From assembly GCF_023516555.1 (NCBI RefSeq), contig NZ_JAMGBD010000002.1, positions 434,001 through 498,000 on the forward strand: a stretch of 64,000 bases of DNA, read 5' to 3'. The stretch's first letter is position 1. Each line of letters starts with the position of its first letter. The translations under genes were made by a program, and so were the position numbers. The notes below the pieces were generated by a model that saw only the letters and a list, made by a program, of their open reading frames with translations, was not told the origin of the DNA and did not search any database. Positions 44,185 through 52,458 of the stretch are shown piece by piece. This stretch comes from Sphingomonas alba. Lineage in GTDB: Bacteria > Pseudomonadota > Alphaproteobacteria > Sphingomonadales > Sphingomonadaceae.

Positions 44185-45228
44185 ATGAACCTCTTCCAAT
44201 TCGTCGATTGGTCGGTCGCCCTTCTTCCGGTCCTCGTCATGCTGATCCTGTTTGTCTGGCTCGACGTCTTCAAGCTGATGACGGTCTGGGAGACTTTGGG
44301 CCTGCTCGGGCTCGGCATGCTGACGGCCGTGGTGACCTATCCGATCAGCGGTACATTTCTCGATGCCTTGCCGCTGGGCTTTTCGAACTACAGCCGCTTT
44401 GTCGCCCCCTGGATCGAAGAGTTAGTGAAGGGCCTCGCCATCGTCGGCCTCTTCTGGTTCAACCGCATCGGCTACAAGCTCGATGCGGTCATCTCCGGGT
44501 TCGCCATTGGCGCCGGCTTCTCCGTCGTCGAGAACATCATCTACCTGATGCGCTTCCCGGAGCTGTCGGCCAATGTCTGGATGGTGCGCGGCCTTGGAAC
44601 GGCCGTGATGCACGGCACGACCTGCGCGGTCCTCGCCGCTACCGCCCATGAGTTTGCCGAACGCGAGACGCGAGCAGCCGTCGCCGACTTCGATTTCAGC
44701 CTGCTCTGGTTCGTGCCCGGTTATCTGATCGCGGTCGCCATCCACACCGCCTTCAACCAGTTCCCGGAGCGCCCGCTGATCGCAATGGTCGGCATCCTTG
44801 CCGTCGCGCCGTTCGTCATGATGGCGATCTTCCGCTTTGGTGCCGTGGAGGCCCAGCAATGGTTGAACGAGGAGCGGGAAGAAACTCGCGCCGCTCTGGC
44901 AGCCTGGGAAGCGGGCAAATATCCCGACGATGAAAGCGGCAAGAAGATCGCAGCCCTCATCAAGCGTTCGGACGCGCAGACGGGCGCAAGGATGCGCGAA
45001 TATTGCCAGCTGCTGACTTGGATCCTGCTGCAGGCCGAGGACACGTTGCACGACCAGGCCGACGACACCGAGAAGCTGCACGTCGAAGGACGCCAGGCAT
45101 TCATCCGTCTCGACAAGCTGCGTAGCGAACTCGGGCGGACGAACGTCGCCACCCTAAAGGCGCTGCTGCCCTTCAGCCGCAACGATTATTGGGAAATCTC
45201 CGAGCTCAAGGAGCGGATCGGCGGTTAG
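44185..45228 (+). CDS. PrsW-family intramembrane metalloprotease
   Basis: 347 residues, seven or so membrane helices in the first 230 residues. The PrsW motifs are all present: E78-E79-x-x-K82 (WIEELVKG), the Glu of GFSVVEN (about 116), H143 after RGLGTAVM, and H187-x-x-x-N191 (IHTAFNQ). The C-terminal 115 residues are a cytosolic helical domain with charged coiled-coil character. PrsW cleaves membrane anti-sigma factors in Bacillus (RsiW). Here the target is unknown. The gene is 7 bp behind the gluzincin gene, so they are co-translated in effect. Confidence 0.84.
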   Translation: MNLFQFVDWSVALLPVLVMLILFVWLDVFKLMTVWETLGLLGLGMLTAVVTYPISGTFLDALPLGFSNYSRFVAPWIEELVKGLAIVGLFWFNRIGYKLDAVISGFAIGAGFSVVENIIYLMRFPELSANVWMVRGLGTAVMHGTTCAVLAATAHEFAERETRAAVADFDFSLLWFVPGYLIAVAIHTAFNQFPERPLIAMVGILAVAPFVMMAIFRFGAVEAQQWLNEEREETRAALAAWEAGKYPDDESGKKIAALIKRSDAQTGARMREYCQLLTWILLQAEDTLHDQADDTEKLHVEGRQAFIRLDKLRSELGRTNVATLKALLPFSRNDYWEISELKERIGG

Positions 45229-45238
45229 CCCGCCAGGC

Positions 45239-45607
45239 CTAGTGCCTGTGCTCGCGCCTTAACCGGTAGCGGCCCTCCGCAAAGCGGTCGAACAGGCCGT
45301 CGATCGCCGGATGGTCGATCTCCTCGGCATCCTCGTCATGCACCAGATTCTGTTGGCTGACATAGGCGACGTAACTCGACTCCGAATTCTCGGCGAGCAA
45401 GTGGTAGAAAGGCTGGTCCTTGGCCGGCCGGATTTCCTCGGGAATCGACTCGTACCATTCCTCGCTATTGGCGAATTCCGGGTCGACGTCGAAGATGACG
45501 CCGCGGAAATCGAACAGGCGATGCCGCACCACGTCGCCGATGCCGAAGCGGGCGGCCGGGATGGGTTTACCCTCTTGAGAAATCTTGTCGGATAGCTGGC
45601 GGTTCAT
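45239..45607 (-). CDS. hspQ: Heat-shock protein HspQ (YccV family)
   Basis: 122 residues. The family core reads PAARFGIGDVVRHRLFDFRGVIFDVDP and WYESIP, then DQPFYHLLAE and YVSQQNLVHDE. It binds hemimethylated DNA in E. coli and assists Lon. The C-terminus is basic and His/Arg-rich. It is convergent with the PrsW gene. Confidence 0.9.
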   Translation of the reverse strand: MNRQLSDKISQEGKPIPAARFGIGDVVRHRLFDFRGVIFDVDPEFANSEEWYESIPEEIRPAKDQPFYHLLAENSESSYVAYVSQQNLVHDEDAEEIDHPAIDGLFDRFAEGRYRLRREHRH

Positions 45608-45712
45608 GTGGCTTAATGTAGAGACGCGACCGGGCTAGGCAAGGTTCCAATGCACTGCTAGAGGCGCGCGTCCGACCGGCAACGGCTTGAGCGCCGGCAG
45701 CACCCGACATGC

Positions 45713-45802
<90 letters not shown>

Positions 45803-45903
45803 TCGCCGATGCCTCGCGAAGTGGGGCGGCGGCGATGGCCGAGCGGGTGGATGGGAGAAGCCCACTTGGGTTCGGGCCGAAGGCGAACGAGCGAAGCGAG
45901 GAC

Positions 45904-45922
45904 AATCCCACCCTTTCCGCCA
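45904..45922 (+). repeat. Second copy of the tRNA-Ser 3' end
   Basis: AATCCCACCCTTTCCGCCA matches the tRNA 3' end AATCCCACCCTCTCCGCCA (45784-45802) at 18 of 19 bases, exactly 120 bp away. The stretch between also contains TGGCCGAGCGGG, like a tRNA-Ser D-arm, but no matching acceptor 5' half. It is either a decayed second serine tRNA or a target-site duplication left by an element that used the tRNA as attachment site. Confidence 0.5.
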
Positions 45923-45986
45923 CCTGCGCCATCGAGAATCGTAACCCATGGTGCCGTTCGCGCGAAGTCGGGTAACATTGAACCTG

Positions 45987-46739
45987 ATGGAGCGGCCGGT
46001 GATCCTTAAGCTGACTGCAGGCGTCGCGGCAATTGCCGCATTCTTGGCCGCTGTCCTTGCCTCCCAGACCGCCAGGCCTGAAGCCGCTCGGCCGGCCCGG
46101 GTGGACGTTGCGGCGAGCCCAGAACGGCCCGTCTTCGTCGAGCTGTACCAGAGCCAGGGCTGTTCGAGCTGCCCGCCGGCCAACGCCAATCTCAATGCCA
46201 TCGCCGATCGGCCGAATGTCGTCGCCTTGTCCTTTGCGGTCACTTACTGGGATGCGCTCGGTTGGAAGGACACCTTCGCCTCGCCCCAGTTCACTGAGCG
46301 GCAATGGGATTATGCGCGACATTACCAGCTGGGGAACGTCGCGACGCCCCAGGTCTGGATCAACGGACGGAAGACCATTGTCGGCAGCAACCGGGCGCAG
46401 CTTGGCGCAGCCATAGCCGAGGCCGCAACCGGCGGGCCGCCGCTGACGCTTGGTACGAATGAGGCGCGAGTGGGCGCGGGCCGCAGCCCGGCAGGCGGCG
46501 CGGACCTCTGGGTCGCCTTCTTCGATCCACGGACCATCCAGGTGCCGATCAGGGCGGGGGAGAATGACGGCCGCACCTTGCCTCACAAGAACATCGTCAG
46601 GTCCCTGGTGCGGCTTGGCCACTGGGACGGCGCGGCCAAGACCTATGCCTTGCCTCAGCGCAATCGCGGGCTGGCGACGGCGGTTTTCCTGCAGGCCGGA
46701 AAAGGCGGCCCGGTGATCGCCGCAGCCAAAGGCGCCTGA
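45987..46739 (+). CDS. DUF1223 thioredoxin-like secreted protein
   Basis: 250 residues. Signal peptide MERPVILKLTAGVAAIAAFLA cleaved in the first 30 residues (given in part), then ELYQSQGCSSCPPANANL with the CxxC of the DUF1223/thioredoxin-fold family, WDALGWKDTFASP and RQWDYARHY, and the QVWINGRK segment. Its activity is unknown, maybe a periplasmic thiol protein. It follows tRNA-Ser by about 180 bp. Confidence 0.84.
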   Translation: MERPVILKLTAGVAAIAAFLAAVLASQTARPEAARPARVDVAASPERPVFVELYQSQGCSSCPPANANLNAIADRPNVVALSFAVTYWDALGWKDTFASPQFTERQWDYARHYQLGNVATPQVWINGRKTIVGSNRAQLGAAIAEAATGGPPLTLGTNEARVGAGRSPAGGADLWVAFFDPRTIQVPIRAGENDGRTLPHKNIVRSLVRLGHWDGAAKTYALPQRNRGLATAVFLQAGKGGPVIAAAKGA

Positions 46740-47100
46740 AATTATTGCACCGTCACTTTAATTCTTTTTTGGCGGCATTCGGATACAGGCGCTATTACCT
46801 TGGTGAAAATAAAAAATGGCTTAGGATGTTAGCCATGCAGTCCGGCAAAATAAACAGAATCCAAGGGAGTGATATTGGTATTTTGTGGAATATCGGCTGT
46901 ATTAGGATTTGCATCGAAGGTTGAATTGTCTGCTAGTCCTGTATTTTCCTCATTCATCCAGCCAAGTTATTTTATAGATAACATGGACTCCGCCAGCACT
47001 GCGGCATATACTTATTGGATAAGCCAGATATTTTTCGGTGTAGGATTGGTGTGCGCTACGTTGCTGGAACTAAAGAAGAGGAAAGGCTGAGATTTGATCG
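46740..47100. other. AT-rich islet
   Basis: This stretch is visibly richer in A+T than its surroundings (runs such as AATTCTTTTTT and GAAAATAAAAAATGG) and carries one small membrane-protein gene. Composition unlike the neighbours suggests horizontally acquired or relaxed DNA. Confidence 0.5.
46875..47090 (+). CDS. Small hydrophobic membrane protein in the AT-rich islet
   Basis: 71 residues from a TTG. AGGGAG (46864-46869) is 5 bases before this codon, which favours it over the GTG at 46869. Two hydrophobic segments (about residues 2-18 and 43-65) and a basic LKKRKG end indicate an inner-membrane protein with both tips inside. No family is recognised. Codon use is AT-shifted. Confidence 0.4.
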   Translation: MVFCGISAVLGFASKVELSASPVFSSFIQPSYFIDNMDSASTAAYTYWISQIFFGVGLVCATLLELKKRKG

Positions 47101-47465
47101 CTCTCAATTACGGGCAATCACGGTCACAGTGCACTTAATTCCCGACTGCTCCGCTTCGCGCCGGATTGTTGGATACACATAGGGTTCCGCCCGGCAGCCT
47201 CCGCCGCATGTGCACTTCCCATAATGTCGGCGACTGGCCCTTCCCGAACATCGACCTTCGCGCCAATGGTGACGATATTGTCACCCACCGTTTCGGCTGG
47301 GTTTTGGTCACTCATCCCAAGACTTTTGCGACTTTAGTGACGTTAAGGACGTGCCCATCGCCATTGACACCCGCGGCACCTCCTTATAGGCGGCACGCTT
47401 TCCGCGCGGGGGCATGGCTTTCGCCGAGCAAGCCGTGCGGTCACAGATTTTTTGGAAAGAGGCCA
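47091..47465. other. 375-bp gene-poor region before rplU
   Basis: No convincing gene. It holds a perfect 6-bp inverted repeat GGTGAC-N6-GTCACC (47268-47285) and a possible promoter with TTGACA (47364-47369) and TATAGG (47385-47390), 15-base spacing, about 75 bases before rplU. A minus-strand reading beginning [13 protein letters not shown] (47124-47315) is possible but unsupported. Confidence 0.5.
47364..47390 (+). promoter_or_regulatory. Possible sigma-70-type promoter of rplU-rpmA
   Basis: TTGACA and TATAGG are separated by 15 bases, slightly short of the usual 16-18. It sits upstream of the ribosomal-protein pair and is the best match in the region. Confidence 0.4.
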
Positions 47466-47993
47466 ATGTTCGCAATCGTGCGCACGGGCGGCAAGCAATA
47501 TCGCGTCGCCCCTGGAGACAAGATCGTCGTCGAGAAGCTGGCAGGCAGCGCTGGTGACAGCATCGACCTGACCGACATCCTGCTGGCCGGCGAAGGTTCG
47601 GACCTCAAGTCCACGAACGGCCTGATCGTCGCCGCCGAGATCGTTGCCCAGGCGAAGGGCGAGAAGGTCACGGTGTTCAAGAAGCGCCGCCGTCACAACT
47701 ACCGCCGCAAGGCCGGCCACCGCCAACAGCACACGATCCTGAAGATCGTGTCGATCGGCGGCAAGGGCGAGAAGAAGGCCCCCAAGGCCGAAGCAGCGCC
47801 GAAGGCCGAAACTGCTGCACCTGCGAAGGCTGAAAAGCCCGCCGCGGAGAAGAAGGCTGCCGCTCCCAAGGCGGAAAAGGCCGCAGCCCCGGCCAAGGCC
47901 GAGAAGCCCAAGGCGTCGACAAAGGATGCTGCACCTGCTAAGGCCGCGGCCAAGAAAGCTGCTCCGGCGGCCAAGACAGCTAAGAAGAAGTAA
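47466..47993 (+). CDS. rplU: 50S ribosomal protein bL21 with long Lys/Ala-rich tail
   Basis: 175 residues; residues 1-103 are the normal bL21 ([38 protein letters not shown]) and the last 70 are a low-complexity tract of Lys, Ala and Pro repeats ([18 protein letters not shown] and similar). AAGAGG precedes the ATG. Alphaproteobacterial bL21 often has such a histone-like tail, here unusually long. 3 bp before rpmA. Confidence 0.93.
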   Translation: MFAIVRTGGKQYRVAPGDKIVVEKLAGSAGDSIDLTDILLAGEGSDLKSTNGLIVAAEIVAQAKGEKVTVFKKRRRHNYRRKAGHRQQHTILKIVSIGGKGEKKAPKAEAAPKAETAAPAKAEKPAAEKKAAAPKAEKAAAPAKAEKPKASTKDAAPAKAAAKKAAPAAKTAKKK

Positions 47994-47996
47994 GCA

Positions 47997-48269
47997 ATGG
48001 CACATAAGAAAGCAGGCGGCTCTTCGCGTAACGGCCGCGATTCGGAATCGAAGCGCCTCGGCGTGAAGAAGTTCGGCGGCGAGAGCGTCCTGGCCGGCAA
48101 CATCATCGTGCGCCAGCGCGGAACGAAGTGGTACCCGGGCGACAACGTCGGCCTGGGCAAAGACCATACCCTTTTTGCTCTTTGTGATGGCCGCGTCGCG
48201 TTTCGCGACGGCAAGCTCGGACGCAAGTACGTCCATATTGAGATGCCGGCGCAAGCGACAAGCAAATAG
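47997..48269 (+). CDS. rpmA: 50S ribosomal protein bL27
   Basis: 90 residues. [18 protein letters not shown] at the N-terminus is the standard bL27 start that reaches the peptidyl-transferase centre, and [20 protein letters not shown] follows (in part). It is translated just after bL21, and a terminator follows. Confidence 0.96.
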   Translation: MAHKKAGGSSRNGRDSESKRLGVKKFGGESVLAGNIIVRQRGTKWYPGDNVGLGKDHTLFALCDGRVAFRDGKLGRKYVHIEMPAQATSK

Positions 48270-48335
48270 GGACCGGTCGATAAAGGGCCGCTCCCGGAAG
48301 GGGCAGCCCAGGATCACCGCTCAAACGGAATCCAA

Positions 48336-48381
48336 AAAGGGAGAAGAGGGCAGCCCCCTCCTCTCCCTTCTTTGTTTTTGA
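48336..48381 (+). terminator. Rho-independent terminator of rplU-rpmA
   Basis: AAGGGAGAAGAGGG pairs with CCCTCCTCTCCCTT (imperfect 12-14 bp stem) around a short CAGC loop and leads into TCTTTGTTTTTG. Confidence 0.75.
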
Positions 48382-48448
48382 AGGGCCCAAATCTTCTCCC
48401 GAAACTGTCAAAACCGGTCCGTAGGGGCCGGCGGCGAGGAGAAGACGA

Positions 48449-48994
48449 ATGTTCGCGCGGACCGAACGACTGCTGTTGAGACCCGGCTGGGCCGAGGACG
48501 CCCCGGCGCTGGCGCAGGCGATTGCCGACGAGATGATCGTCCGCAACCTTGCAGTCGCCCCGTGGCCTTACTCGCTCCGCGACGCCGAAGCCTTTCTCGC
48601 AGCGCCGCGCGACCCGGTCCTGCCCTCCATGCTCATCTTCGAGCGGACGGATGGCGAGCCGGCGCTGGTCGGCTCGTGCGGGCTTGGGCGCCGCGCGTCG
48701 GGCCGGATCGAGCTCGGCTACTGGATCGCCCGGCCGTTCTGGGGCCGCGGCTTCGCGACCGAGGCCGGTGAAGCGCTGGTCGCCATTGCGCGGGCGCTTG
48801 GGCTCGAACGTCTCGAAGCCTCGCACTTCCTCGACAATCCGGCGTCAGGCCGGGTGCTCGAAAAGCTCGGCTTCCAATCGACCGGGATGATTGCGCCGCG
48901 GCTCAGCTGCGCGCGCAATATGGAAATTCCGGCGCGTTACTTCCGGCTGGAGCTGGCCGCCATCGAGGACGAGGACGAGCCGCTGGCGGCTTAA
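48449..48994 (+). CDS. GNAT N-acetyltransferase (RimJ/RimL-like)
   Basis: 181 residues. MFARTERLLLRPGWAEDAPAL start, GSCGLGRRASGRIELGYWI strand, and the acetyl-CoA-binding FWGRGFATEAGEALVAIA motif (Arg/Gly-x-x-Gly). The end is acidic. Following rpmA in the same direction is the usual place for this gene in sphingomonads. Substrate, perhaps a ribosomal-protein N-terminus, is unproven. Confidence 0.84.
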   Translation: MFARTERLLLRPGWAEDAPALAQAIADEMIVRNLAVAPWPYSLRDAEAFLAAPRDPVLPSMLIFERTDGEPALVGSCGLGRRASGRIELGYWIARPFWGRGFATEAGEALVAIARALGLERLEASHFLDNPASGRVLEKLGFQSTGMIAPRLSCARNMEIPARYFRLELAAIEDEDEPLAA

Positions 48995-49076
48995 CGATAC
49001 GGCGGGGTCGTTCGTGGCAATCGACTGGCCATTCGCGCGCGCATTCGGATCAAGTGCGCAAATGGGGGACCAGAAA

Positions 49077-50534
49077 ATGGATTGGCAACGCCGGACCGTC
49101 GTGTTGGGATTTCCTGCGGCGGCGGGCCTGGCTTTGGCGGGGCCATCACTCGCGGTTCCTCGCAATGCACGGCGCGCTGACTATCGGGTTACGCTTTTGA
49201 GCATTAAACCGCTGCGCTTTTCGATCGTCGCCCGGGTGCCGATCGATGGCGACCGGCTCGAGATGGCCAACTCCTATCCGGCGGAGCTGCCGGCCATGGC
49301 AGGCAAAGGTTGGCCGGCGCTGATCCACGACCTCCGCGTCACCAATCTGGCAGGTCTCGATCTGAAGCCCGCCTTGCTTGGATCCGCCGGCTGGAAGCTT
49401 TCGAGGCCGGTCAAGGCGATCGCGACGCTCCGCTATCTCGTCGACTTCGCGCCATTCGAGAAAGCGGGATGGTCAAGTCCGCTTGAATCCGCCGTGACCG
49501 ATGACGAGCATGTCGTCGCCAGTTGCCGGGCCTTGTTCATCACAACGCCAGCGATGGAGGAGGCAGACGTACAACTCCGGTCGCCGGCCGGCTGGCTAGC
49601 CGTCGCACCATGGCCGGCCCTTAATCCCGGACGGCATTCGTTCCGCGCCGCGACCACGGCGGACCTTACGGAAAACATGGCCGCCTTCACATCCCGGCCA
49701 GTGGACAGCGTAACCGCGTCTGGGTTCACGTTGGCCATCACGGCCATGGGTCATTGGGCACCGCTGCACAGCCTCCTCCAAGAGACGATGCACCGGATCG
49801 TCAGCCTGGAGGCCGGCATGATGGGAAGCAGCGGCGGAGGGACCTACAGCGTCATCCTGGTACCTACGGTCGACACGGGCGGCGAAGCCTATCGGCAGAG
49901 CTTTGCCTATGCCTTTGCTGAGCCGACTGCCGAAAATCGCGGCGTCTGGGCGAACACGCTGGCGCACGAGCTCTTTCATTACTGGAATGGCTCGCGGCTA
50001 CAGGGGGAAGATTATGCGTCGAGCCAGTGGTTTCAGGAAGGCTTCACCGAATATGTCGCCAATCTTACGACTTTGGTCGGAAAGATCATCGGGCCTGAAG
50101 AGTTTGTCGCCAAACTCAAATCGCACATTGCCAATTATGCGCGGTTGACGACGACACTGGAAAATATCGGGACACACAAAGGCCCCCCGCTTTACAGCGC
50201 GGGCGCGCTGGTCGCCTTCAGCTTCGATGCCATGATCCGGCATGCGACTGGCGGACGCCAGACGATAGGCGCCTTTTTTCGAACCCTGTGGCGCCAGACA
50301 CGCGAAGGCGAGCGCAAATATGGCTGGCCGGATATCGAGGGGGCGTTGCGCGCGACGGCGCCGGGCGATTGGGCCGGATATTACGAACGGCACATTCGCG
50401 GCAGCGATAAACTTCCGCTCGCGGAGTCTCTTGCCTTGGCAGGACTAAAGCTTCGTGATGGAACCGTCGAAATCGACCAGTCGGCGCGACCGGATGCCCG
50501 CGCCGTGTGGAACAGCATGAATGCCCGATTGTAA
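49077..50534 (+). CDS. Tat-exported M61-like metallopeptidase
   Basis: 485 residues. GGGGGA is 7 bases before this ATG, selecting it over the one at 49062. The Tat-type signal reads QRRTVVLGF followed by a hydrophobic core ending near residue 27. The zinc site is H297-E-L-F-H301 with a third ligand Glu at about 321 (WFQEGFTEY), as in gluzincin peptidases of the M1/M61 type. A PDZ domain is not obvious. Tat export suggests it folds with metal in the cytosol. Confidence 0.76.
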   Translation: MDWQRRTVVLGFPAAAGLALAGPSLAVPRNARRADYRVTLLSIKPLRFSIVARVPIDGDRLEMANSYPAELPAMAGKGWPALIHDLRVTNLAGLDLKPALLGSAGWKLSRPVKAIATLRYLVDFAPFEKAGWSSPLESAVTDDEHVVASCRALFITTPAMEEADVQLRSPAGWLAVAPWPALNPGRHSFRAATTADLTENMAAFTSRPVDSVTASGFTLAITAMGHWAPLHSLLQETMHRIVSLEAGMMGSSGGGTYSVILVPTVDTGGEAYRQSFAYAFAEPTAENRGVWANTLAHELFHYWNGSRLQGEDYASSQWFQEGFTEYVANLTTLVGKIIGPEEFVAKLKSHIANYARLTTTLENIGTHKGPPLYSAGALVAFSFDAMIRHATGGRQTIGAFFRTLWRQTREGERKYGWPDIEGALRATAPGDWAGYYERHIRGSDKLPLAESLALAGLKLRDGTVEIDQSARPDARAVWNSMNARL

Positions 50535-50543
50535 CGAAACGCG

Positions 50544-51434
50544 TTAAGCAGCCTTCGCGCCGCGCACCTTCTTCACCGGCTCCTGGCCATAGTCTCCGCT
50601 AAGGTCGAAGCCGGCGATGAGGTGCCGGTCGTCCACATTCCACGGGTGGAAGCCGGGCAGGAAGTATTTCAGCCAAGCGCTGAAGATTCGGCGCATCATC
50701 CCGGGCTTGATCCACATGTACCAGAGCAGGCGGGCGACGGCTTTCGGGCCGGTGATGCCGTCCTGCCGGAGCAACTCGAGCGAGCCGAGTGTCCGGTCGA
50801 CGATGAAGTTGCGGGTGACGAACAGCATCACCTTCGCCTTCACCTTCCAGCGCTTGAAGCGCGGCCAGTCGCGGGTCGCCCAGAGCCAGGTGTCGTAAGC
50901 GACGCCCTTGTGCTCGATCTCCTCGGCGGCATGCCATTTCCAAAGGGCTGCGGCTTCCGGATCGGCTTTGCCGAGATGATGGCGGTCTTTGAGGAGCTCG
51001 TGCGCAAGGATGGCAGTGAAATGCTCAAGCGCCATGGTCGCGCCCAGTGCCACCACCGGCGGGCGCTGACGGGAAAAGCTTAGGCGCCAGTGCACTCGCT
51101 CCTCGAGCGGCGTCAGGTCATAGCCCGCCTTGGCGGCAGCCTTGTTGAAGGCTGCATGCTCGCGGCTGTGGATTGCTTCCTGGGTCGTGAAGGCCTTGAT
51201 TTCCGCCGCCAGCTTGGGCGGCGTGCCGTCCTTGAAGCGTCGGACGCTCTCGACAAAATAGGCCTCCCCTTCAGGAAAGGTGGCGGAGAGAGCGTTGTAG
51301 AGGGCAGTGGCGACGGGGTCTCCACCGTTCCACCAATGCGCCGGCGTGCGCTCGCGGGCGAATTTGCGGTCGCGCGGGGTGATCGTCAGGTCTTGCGGCG
51401 TTACCGAACGGGCCGTCACGCTTGCAGCAGTCAC
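50544..51434 (-). CDS. Ferritin-like metal-dependent hydrolase (PF10118 family)
   Basis: 296 residues, all-helical. Family motifs with metal ligands include TTQEAIHSREHAAFN, MALEHFTAILAHELL, and WKWHAAEEIEHKGVAYD, giving the E-x6-Y, E-x-x-H pattern of a di-metal site. Members (COG3687) are assigned as metal-dependent hydrolases, with unclear substrate. Divergent from a TetR regulator with about 45 bp between starts, so that regulator probably controls it. Confidence 0.86.
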   Translation of the reverse strand: MTAASVTARSVTPQDLTITPRDRKFARERTPAHWWNGGDPVATALYNALSATFPEGEAYFVESVRRFKDGTPPKLAAEIKAFTTQEAIHSREHAAFNKAAAKAGYDLTPLEERVHWRLSFSRQRPPVVALGATMALEHFTAILAHELLKDRHHLGKADPEAAALWKWHAAEEIEHKGVAYDTWLWATRDWPRFKRWKVKAKVMLFVTRNFIVDRTLGSLELLRQDGITGPKAVARLLWYMWIKPGMMRRIFSAWLKYFLPGFHPWNVDDRHLIAGFDLSGDYGQEPVKKVRGAKAA

Positions 51435-51481
51435 AGGCTTCCTCCAATCAGGTGAAGGAGAGATGCTATTTACTTACAACA

Positions 51482-52090
51482 ATGTCAATAAGCCTGATGT
51501 CGACTCGTCGTCGGCTTAGCCCCGATCAGAGCCGGGCTGCCGCAATTGCGGCAGCGCGCGACCTGTTGCTGGAAGCCGGACCGCAGGCCGTAACACTGAA
51601 AGCCGTCGCCGACCGCATTGGCCGGACCCATGCCAATGTCCTTCACCATTTCGGCTCCGCCGCCGGACTGCAGGCCGAGCTGGCGCGGTCGATCGGCGAG
51701 TCCGTGACGGCGGGCATTGGGGAGGCGGTCATCCGCGCCCGCCACGGCGAAGCCGATCCGCGCGAGGTCGTCGATAAGACGTTCGACGCTTTCGGTCGCG
51801 AGGGCGCCGGTGCGCTCGCCGCCTGGCTGATCCTGATGGGCGACAAGAACGCGCTGCAACCGGTGCTCGATGCGATCCACAATTTGGTCGACGAGCTTGG
51901 TCAGGGCGATTCCTACCGCCCCGTCCACGAGACGACATTGTGGCTGGTGATCGCGGCACTGGGCGACTCGCTGCTTGGCGGTCTGATGGCGGATGCGTTG
52001 GGCCTGCCCCGCGACACCGCACGCAAGGTCGCTCGTCATCACCTCATCGAATCGACCCGGCCGGGCGAGGACAAGGGAGAAGGCCAATGA
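51482..52090 (+). CDS. TetR-family transcriptional regulator
   Basis: 202 residues. The HTH reads TLKAVADRIGRTHANVLHHFGSAAG near residues 40-62, as in TetR proteins. The C-terminal ligand domain is helical. The start may be ATG 51482 or 51497. The divergent region holds TTACTTACAACAATGTCAATAA, a possible weak operator (in part). Its stop overlaps the VOC gene start. Confidence 0.83.
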   Translation: MSISLMSTRRRLSPDQSRAAAIAAARDLLLEAGPQAVTLKAVADRIGRTHANVLHHFGSAAGLQAELARSIGESVTAGIGEAVIRARHGEADPREVVDKTFDAFGREGAGALAAWLILMGDKNALQPVLDAIHNLVDELGQGDSYRPVHETTLWLVIAALGDSLLGGLMADALGLPRDTARKVARHHLIESTRPGEDKGEGQ

Positions 52091-52425
52091 TCAGCGGCGC
52101 CCATGTGATGATCTTCACCAAGGACGAGGAAGCCGACCGTGCATTCCTGCGCGACGTCTTGGAGATTCCGTGCATCGACGGGGGCGGTGGCTGGCTGATC
52201 TTCAAGCTGCCGCCGACCGAAATGGGCGTCCACGGCGGCGAAAGTAACGACGTCCACCATTTGTATTTCATGACCGATGGGCTCGATACCACGATCGCCA
52301 AGCTTGCCGAAAAAGGCGTGGAGTGCAGCGAGCCATTCACCGCCAGCTGGGGCCGGGCGACATCGGTTCCGCTTCCCGGCGGCGGCAAGGTCGGCCTCTA
52401 TGAGCCGCGTCACGCTCGCCCCTGA
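52087..52425 (+). CDS. VOC/glyoxalase-superfamily protein
   Basis: 112 residues, a single vicinal-oxygen-chelate domain: GAHVMIFTKDEEADRAFLRDVL, MGVHGGESNDVHHLYFMT and a final VGLYEPRH strand with metal-ligand candidates His and Glu. The start overlaps the TetR stop, so the two are co-translated. No substrate can be inferred. Confidence 0.82.
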   Translation: MISGAHVMIFTKDEEADRAFLRDVLEIPCIDGGGGWLIFKLPPTEMGVHGGESNDVHHLYFMTDGLDTTIAKLAEKGVECSEPFTASWGRATSVPLPGGGKVGLYEPRHARP

Positions 52426-52458
52426 GGGTCTTCGGGTTCAGTGGCAAGTCACCGTCAT

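Noticed and set aside
47124-47315. Minus-strand reading [16 protein letters not shown]
   Set aside because: No good ribosome site, no family match and no neighbours in the same direction. Kept only as a possible remnant.
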